From Paulinella micropora (taxonomy: Eukaryota > Cercozoa > Imbricatea > Euglyphida), in NCBI GenBank assembly GCA_009731375.1, contig BJOX01000153.1, positions 657,905-721,904 on the forward strand: DNA of 64,000 bases. Reading direction: 5' to 3'. Shown one piece after another: positions 58,451 to 64,000 of the stretch. Position 1 is the first letter of the stretch; every line of letters begins with the position of its first letter. A model generated the notes under the pieces. It was given only the letters and a program-made list of their open reading frames with translations, was not told the DNA's origin and made no database searches. Position numbers and translations under genes: made by a program.

Positions 58451-61255
58451 ATGTCCAATAGCCGAAACGCGCGAAAGTCTAGGAGTCGTAGAAAGAGGCG
58501 AAGTGAAGGTTCGGATGACGACGGCGATGATCAACCGCCCGTGGCGCTCACCTTGTACCAGCGCATTCACAAGGACCGCCTGCAGCATATCCGTACTCTT
58601 TTGTACTTGCACCCATCCATACAGGAACAAATCAAAACGATGCTGCTAATCACTCAAGAAATTGATACCAAAATCGAATACCGACCAAGCAAGGATAATC
58701 TGGACGGTCGTATTTGTGGAGTTGGTGCCTTGTGCACAGTCAAGAAGTGGATACGTCGCATTATCGCAGACGATCTTATAGAGCTGTTAGATATTTCCAA
58801 TGCAGCGCCTACAATCCTGCTCCAGTTGGCGGTAAAGCACAAATTGGTTGTTCCTAGGTTGTGTCAGAGGTTTGGGAACGAGCAAGGGCGCGCCGAGATG
58901 ATTACAGTGTTTTTGGAGCAGACAGGTCGCACCGATACACCCGAGAACCGCAAAAAGGGTAAAAAGGCGTTCAACAGCGTCCTGAACGGGAAGAGTGTAA
59001 TGAACGTAGAAGACCTGGACTGCCCCTTGATGCGTGACTGGAAGCAAGCGTGCGTTAACCTGGTCGGCCAATTCAAGGTTCCCTTTGTAGATATCTGGGC
59101 CAAGGTGGTGCAACTAGAAGAAAAAGTCAACAAGGATGGAACCTTTATCTCGTGGGTGTGGCAGCGCGAGGAGCGCAAGATTATGACTCTTGTTTACGAG
59201 TACATGCACAACAGACCCTTTCGTGTGGGGACCGAGGAGGGCAAGTACGCGGTGTGTGCCTGGCTGCACGATGAGATTGCGGTGGAGATACCAAGAAACC
59301 ATCAGGGCCCTGTCTTTACGCCTTCGCGCGTTGCCGACATTGCTGCCAAGATACAAGAAAAGACTGGCTTCGTAGTCTCTTTTCATCGCGACGAGTGTGT
59401 AGCTACCGAGGACGATTGGCGCTTGTTCCACGGGCCGCGCTACTTGGCTATGCTGCCTAATAACGACGAGCGCTGTAGAAATCTCATTCTTGTGCATGCC
59501 ATCCGCAACAACCTAGTTCGGTACGATGGGCATATCATGAGGCGGCACGAGAGAGTCCCCGGCGCCTATGTACGCGACGCCAAGTTTGTCGACTATGTGA
59601 ACGCCGTGCTCCAAAATGAGCACACCTACAGCGAGGGCGTGTTCAGGCAAACTAATTTGTGCCACTGGTTGGAGACAGTTAGCCATCGCTTCTTTCCTGT
59701 GCTGCAAGCTAATCGCGGCCACTGCCGATGGATCAACTTTTGGAATTGCACCTTTGACATGGTTGAGCGTAAGCTGTTCGAATGGAGCGAACTCGAGTCT
59801 GTGCCAGAAACGGAGCACTTTTACGACTGCGAACTAGACCTAGAAAAGGCGCGCAGAATTCTAAGTAACGATCCCGAGGGCGAAGCCTGCACCCCCGCGT
59901 GGACCTCTATGCTGCGCTACCAGCTGTCGCTGGAGATGTACGAGGCCATGGAACAACTTGTGGGACGCATGCTCTACCCGGTGGGGGAGTACGATAACTG
60001 GCAGCTGTGCTTGTTCTACTATGGACGCAGCGGGACTGGCAAGGGCCTGGTAATGAAGGTTATACGCGCCATGAAGCCGCCGGGGAGGGCCGGCTTTATT
60101 GCCAAGAACACCGAGCGCGTCTTCGGATTAGAGGACCTGCACAGCAAGGAAGCAGTGATTGTGGAGGACATGCCCGAGAATTTCTCCGACGTCATAGACA
60201 AGACCTTGTGGCAGAGTATTATCTCGGGGGAAGGTGTACCGATCGCTGGCAAACACAAGATAGCAAACACCGCCTTCATCTGGCGTGCGCCCGCTGCGGC
60301 GGCTTCCAACTTCATGCTAGACTTTAAAGACCAGGAAGGCGAGGTTATAAGACGCCATGGCTTGTTTAAGGCAACCAAGCCCGTCACGGACGCAAATCCG
60401 GAGCTCGAGAAAACACTCACTAAGACAGAGCTCCCCTACATCTTGTTGCGGTGCTTAACCAAGTACAGAAACACTGCCGATGCAATGCGCGGGCTCGACT
60501 ACTGGAAACGCATTGCACCTCAAGAGATGTGGACACTCCGAGATGACTTGGAAAACCACAGCAACCCCACCGCGCGCTTCCTGAATTGCGGGTCCATGAA
60601 CCACGTAGTGGTGCCCAAAGAGGGGCACGTGACCCGCCTGGCCGACTTTGAGAAAGCATTTCTTTTGTTTATGACCAAAGACCTGGCAACCAAGAACGCG
60701 ACGGTTGATACAATCAATGAATCTACGCTACTCGCCAAGGGCTACGAGATGCGCAAGGGCAAAAGACGTCCCAACGTTTGCGGCTACTGTCCAACACACA
60801 AAGACGCGACGCAATCGTGCAAGCAGTTTGTGTGTGACCAGCGGTGCAGCTTCTTGCCCTCGAGAGAGAGGTGTGGCGACCATTATTGCGCGGGGGGGCG
60901 CCCCTCGCGCTCTCGGTTTGACGGAATTGTACACATGGAGTTGATCTGTCGAGAGGTCTACGACCGCAGAGAAAACGGCAACATGGACGTGGACGACGAT
61001 GCCGAAGGGACGCATGATAATGTAGGAGTCAGTATAGTCGAGGAAGTCACTCACAGGCTGCAGATAAGTGGCTGCAGCAGGGCGGAGGCCAGTAAGCTTG
61101 TCCAGCGCCTGGTACTAGAGGGCCGCGACGCGTTAGGGGTGGCGCGGCAAAGAGAGAGGCGTAACGAGTCAACAGCCAGTAACTCGCCGATTGCAGACAT
61201 CTTCAGGATGCAGCATGTGACTGCAGACAAAAACCTTAATCCAGCACAAAGCTAA
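58451..61255 (+). CDS. TV-Pol-type family A polymerase fused to superfamily 3 helicase
   Basis: 934 residues from ATG 58451 to TAA, intact. Residues ~100-310 carry family-A polymerase motifs in the divergent TV-Pol form: motif A LLDISNAAPTILLQL (D114), motif B KKGKKAFNSVLNG (~168-180), motif C WLHDEIAVEI (HDE at 273-275). Residues ~480-660 are an SF3 helicase: Walker A YYGRSGTGKGLVMK (~525), Walker B AVIVEDMPENFSDVID (~567) and the distal WRAPAAAASNF (~615). A Cys/His cluster at ~777-815 (CGYCPTHKD, CDQRC, CGDHYC) should bind zinc. TV-Pol/S3H fusions are known from virophages, polinton-like viruses and related transposons. This is the likely replicase of the GC-rich element. A poly(A) signal lies at 61429. 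Confidence 0.82.
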   Translation: MSNSRNARKSRSRRKRRSEGSDDDGDDQPPVALTLYQRIHKDRLQHIRTLLYLHPSIQEQIKTMLLITQEIDTKIEYRPSKDNLDGRICGVGALCTVKKWIRRIIADDLIELLDISNAAPTILLQLAVKHKLVVPRLCQRFGNEQGRAEMITVFLEQTGRTDTPENRKKGKKAFNSVLNGKSVMNVEDLDCPLMRDWKQACVNLVGQFKVPFVDIWAKVVQLEEKVNKDGTFISWVWQREERKIMTLVYEYMHNRPFRVGTEEGKYAVCAWLHDEIAVEIPRNHQGPVFTPSRVADIAAKIQEKTGFVVSFHRDECVATEDDWRLFHGPRYLAMLPNNDERCRNLILVHAIRNNLVRYDGHIMRRHERVPGAYVRDAKFVDYVNAVLQNEHTYSEGVFRQTNLCHWLETVSHRFFPVLQANRGHCRWINFWNCTFDMVERKLFEWSELESVPETEHFYDCELDLEKARRILSNDPEGEACTPAWTSMLRYQLSLEMYEAMEQLVGRMLYPVGEYDNWQLCLFYYGRSGTGKGLVMKVIRAMKPPGRAGFIAKNTERVFGLEDLHSKEAVIVEDMPENFSDVIDKTLWQSIISGEGVPIAGKHKIANTAFIWRAPAAAASNFMLDFKDQEGEVIRRHGLFKATKPVTDANPELEKTLTKTELPYILLRCLTKYRNTADAMRGLDYWKRIAPQEMWTLRDDLENHSNPTARFLNCGSMNHVVVPKEGHVTRLADFEKAFLLFMTKDLATKNATVDTINESTLLAKGYEMRKGKRRPNVCGYCPTHKDATQSCKQFVCDQRCSFLPSRERCGDHYCAGGRPSRSRFDGIVHMELICREVYDRRENGNMDVDDDAEGTHDNVGVSIVEEVTHRLQISGCSRAEASKLVQRLVLEGRDALGVARQRERRNESTASNSPIADIFRMQHVTADKNLNPAQS

Positions 61256-61428
61256 CTTTTTTGCTAAGATTCTTGCCTGTAGTACTAAAAGTCTACACGT
61301 AAGCAAGCAAAGACTCTGTAGCCGGGTTGTTTTTTGCGGACGGAATCTAGTTGCGCGCAAGCCTCCCGCCCGGAAGGGGCGGGGGGGTTTTGGGGTCTTG
61401 CACAACCATTATGTTAGTAAGAACTTGA

Positions 61429-61434
61429 AATAAA
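61429..61434 (+). promoter_or_regulatory. Poly(A) signal AATAAA
   Basis: AATAAA in an AT-rich stretch about 175 bp beyond the stop codon of the polymerase-helicase gene. Confidence 0.5.
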
Positions 61435-61514
61435 ACAAATTTTTGTGTGCCAATTTCAGTGTTCACTTGTTCGTCTGTAACGCCGGGGGAGATAGTATTA
61501 CCGCAGGATATTAG

Positions 61515-62750
61515 TATCGCGGCGGGGAAAATTTTCTGATTTTTTTTTATTTTCCCCGCCCGTCATCGTTTCCCCGATTTTTTTGCTATCCGCTTTCATC
61601 CGTTGCCGAAATGTCCCAAACTTTTTTTTCGCACGATTCGGAACCCGGTGAATTTCGCGACAAAGCATCTTTCGGCCGCGACTTTCGGCTAATTTGCGCG
61701 AAACGGTTTCTGACGGATTTTGCGGCTAACGACCGAACTTTTTTTTAGCGAAGGACATTTCGGCAATTGGTGAAAATGGATAGCAAAAAAATCGGGAGAC
61801 AAAGGCGGGCGGGGAAAATTTTCTGACTTTTGTAATTTTCCCCGCCCGTCATCGTTTCCCGATTTTTTTGCTATCCGCTTTCATCCAGTGCCGAAATGTC
61901 CCAAACTTTTTTTTCGCAAGATTCGGAACCCGGTGAATTTGCGCGAAACTGCTTTTTAGTCGCAATATTCGGCCAAACTCGCGAAACGGTTTCTGACGGA
62001 TTTTGCGGCTAACGACCGAACTTTTTTTTAGCGAAGGACATTTCGGCAATTGGTGAAAATGGATAGCAAAAAAATCGGGAGACAAAGGCGGGCGGGGAAA
62101 TTTTCTGACTTTTTTTTATTTTCCCCGCCCGTCATCGTTTCCCGATTTTTTTGCTATCCGCTTTCATCCAGTGCCGAAATGTCCCAAACTTTTTTTTCGC
62201 AAGATTCGGAACCCGGTGAATTTGCGCGAAACTGCTTTTTAGTCGCAATATTCGGCCAAACTTCGCGAAACGGTTTCTGACGGATTTTGCGGCTAACGAC
62301 TGGATTTTTTTTAGCGAAGGACATTTCGGCAATACGGTAAGCTTGGATAGCAAAAAAATCGGGAAACGATGGCGGGCGGGGAAAATTACAAAAAGTCAGA
62401 AAATTTCCCCGCCCGACTTTGTCTCCCGATTTTTTTGCTATCCGCTTTCATCCAGTGCCGAAATGTCCCAAACTTTTTTTTCGCACGATTCGGAACCCCG
62501 GTAAATTTCGCGACAAAGCAGCTTTCGGCCGCGACTTTCGGCTAATTTGCGCGAAACTGCTTCTGACGGATTTTGCGGCTAGCGACGAACTTTTTTTAGC
62601 GAAGGACATTTCGGCAATACGGTAAGCTTGGATAGCAAAAAAATCGGGAGACGAAGGCGGGCGGGGAAAATTTTCTGACTTTTTTTTAAATTTTCCCCGC
62701 CCGCCAATGTTTCCCGATTTTTTTTGCTCTCCAAGCTTAAAATCTTCGCG
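61515..62750. repeat. Right array of ~285-bp hairpin repeats
   Basis: Same unit as 56452-57380: one partial hairpin (61520-61620) and further hairpins starting near 61745, 62031, 62318 and 62600, period 282-287 bp. The copies are in the same orientation as the left array. Some units carry TTGCGCGAAACTGCTTTTTAG instead of the GGCCGCGAC block, so two unit subtypes alternate. The last hairpin is degenerate (CTCTCCAAGCTT). Confidence 0.9.
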
Positions 62751-62886
62751 AAATCTTTTTAGTCGCATCTTGCGGCTACCGAAAGAAATTTTGGGAGGGA
62801 GACAGAGGGAGGAAGGAGAGAGGTAGCACCAAAGAAAAAATGCGTACTTTTCTTTTTTGTCTCTTTCTCTTGGTTTTTCTTTCAAG
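62751..62886. other. 5' flank of the partial gene at the window end
   Basis: Pyrimidine-rich stretch (CTTTTCTTTTTTGTCTC) directly before the ATG at 62887. It may include the promoter or a 5' splice acceptor. Confidence 0.35.
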
Positions 62887-64000
62887 ATGACTAGTGTAAA
62901 AACGGGAGAGGGTACAGCTATATCTTCAAACAAAATGAGCTTTTTCGCACAATTGTTGCGGGACAACGACCTGCAAGAAAATGAAATTCAAGGACTGCCG
63001 CGCCTAGCCGAGAGCGTTACTGCCCGAGCCGCACAAAACGGCACGCTCGTGTTGCCTATAGCTCTGCGTACGGAATCCTGGGAACTAGCCTGGCCCGTCA
63101 CAAACGGCAGCTTCGAGCGGGCGCTGAGCACGCACCGCGCGCTGACTATTGTCCTCATGCTGCCTGCCGAATTACAGCCCGANNNNNNNNNNTTTAGAGC
63201 CCGACACCAACAGCCAGGTCGTTGCAGACCAGCTCTACCGTATTCTCACCTTGCTGTTCAACCTGCACGTGTACGAAGATTTCTTGACCTACCTCTCGCG
63301 GCTTTGCGCGCTGCTGCGGTGTGGCCGGGTGTACGAGTGCCAGTACGCTGAAACACAGCCACCATACGAGGTACGAACGCTTTCTTTCAGCATGGACAAT
63401 TACAAACAAAACATACAAGAGAGGGTTGCTAGACGTGTTGCAAAGTATACTCGTGTTGACGCTTTCGGGCTGGGGCAGTTGCTGTTTTGCCAACGCCTGC
63501 TAGACCCGCTGTACCTAGTTCAGAACTACACGTTGCGCGATCCAACCTCGCTACCACTAGACAGTGACCGCATGCTCCGAGATTTGGCCTTGCAGGGCAG
63601 GGCCATTAACGTAACGTGGAACCTCCAGGCCATCGAAAAGCTGGCCCCGCACTATACCGAGGCTAAGGTTTGCCTAGCAAGACTGAACAACGTTGGGTCA
63701 GTCACGCTGGAAATCAACCCACAAACCAAAGATGCCATGCCCAATTTGCTGGATTTCCTCGCCAGGTATTGTCCGGCAATAAGCAAGCTCAAGGTCGTCG
63801 CACCGCTGTATCAAAATCCGGGCACGCAAGAATTAGAGTTTATGTTTAAGGACAGGCGGCAGATCCTCGAGCTAGGGCCTAACTTAGGCCTGACTCAAGT
63901 TACGTGCCGCATCGGAACCATAGTGGCGCCCGAGCTGACAATCCAACTGCACGACCGAGATTACAAAATCGGGTTTGTGCGCGCTGGCCTTTATGGTGCG
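62887..64000 (+). CDS. Partial hypothetical protein, possibly LRR-like
   Basis: ATG at 62887 (a second in-frame ATG, MSFFAQLL, at 62935). The frame runs to the N10 gap at 63183. After the gap the sense frame continues without stop to the window end, so the gene is open at the right. Sequence includes LVLPIALRTESWELAW, QLYRILTLLFNLHVYEDFL, LARLNNVGSVTLEINPQT and PAISKLKVVAPLY. The spaced Leu/Ile pattern in the last third suggests leucine-rich repeats, as in the F-box protein upstream, but no F-box was seen. The function is unknown. At least 370 residues. Confidence 0.6.

Overview
This window reads as a eukaryotic (protist-like) nuclear scaffold with at least three layers of foreign DNA. The evidence is a spliced gene with GT..AG introns, a non-LTR retrotransposon, tRNA-derived SINEs, AATAAA poly(A) signals and very dense microsatellites. 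The organism cannot be named from the sequence. N gaps lie at 2236-2509, 3230-3248, 3963-4157, 6036-6897, 12380-12493, 15572-15828, 16586-16889, 17469-17487, 20446-20813 and 34111-34323. Ten-base gaps lie at 19469, 26217, 29470, 30846, 31339, 33179 and 63183, several of them next to long poly-C or poly-G runs. Many reading frames are broken by single-base shifts, so decay and sequencing error cannot always be told apart.

Region 1 (1-12.9 kb) is a nest of retroelements. One long LINE (7111-12219) carries an RRM-like N-terminus, an APE-type endonuclease, a reverse transcriptase, a zinc knuckle, and a tail with candidate SUMO-interacting and PCNA-interacting motifs. Around it lie a tRNA-derived SINE and two other short element families, all ending in (ATT)n with a similar 3' end. 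Region 2 (13.1-21.7 kb) looks like pure simple repeat. It nevertheless holds the exons of one host gene, probably a glycosyltransferase-like protein, whose introns are microsatellites. The exon phases join correctly from 13956 to 15426 and again from 17292 to the stop at 21708. Region 3 (21.7-25.2 kb) is non-coding, with a decayed retrotransposon integrase tail at its end.

Region 4 (25.2-37.98 kb and 46.1-64 kb) is GC-rich, compact and virus-like. Genes alternate in strand with roughly 70-230 bp spacers. It encodes a TV-Pol/SF3-helicase fusion flanked by arrays of about 285-bp hairpin repeats, a RecD/Pif1-like helicase, F-box/LRR, NHL-repeat, kinase-like, BspA-like, nuclease-like, Cys-rich repeat and membrane proteins. 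It is best explained as an endogenised large DNA virus or virus-like element; no capsid gene was recognised with confidence.

Region 5 (about 38.1-45.8 kb) is an AT-rich island inside region 4. It begins with a nearly perfect 434-bp palindrome directly beside a gene resembling a telomere resolvase (protelomerase). It also encodes an archaeo-eukaryotic-type primase, a herpes-UL9-like helicase, a GIY-YIG nuclease and a coiled-coil protein. This is the expected toolkit of a linear replicon with hairpin ends and is the most notable system in the window.
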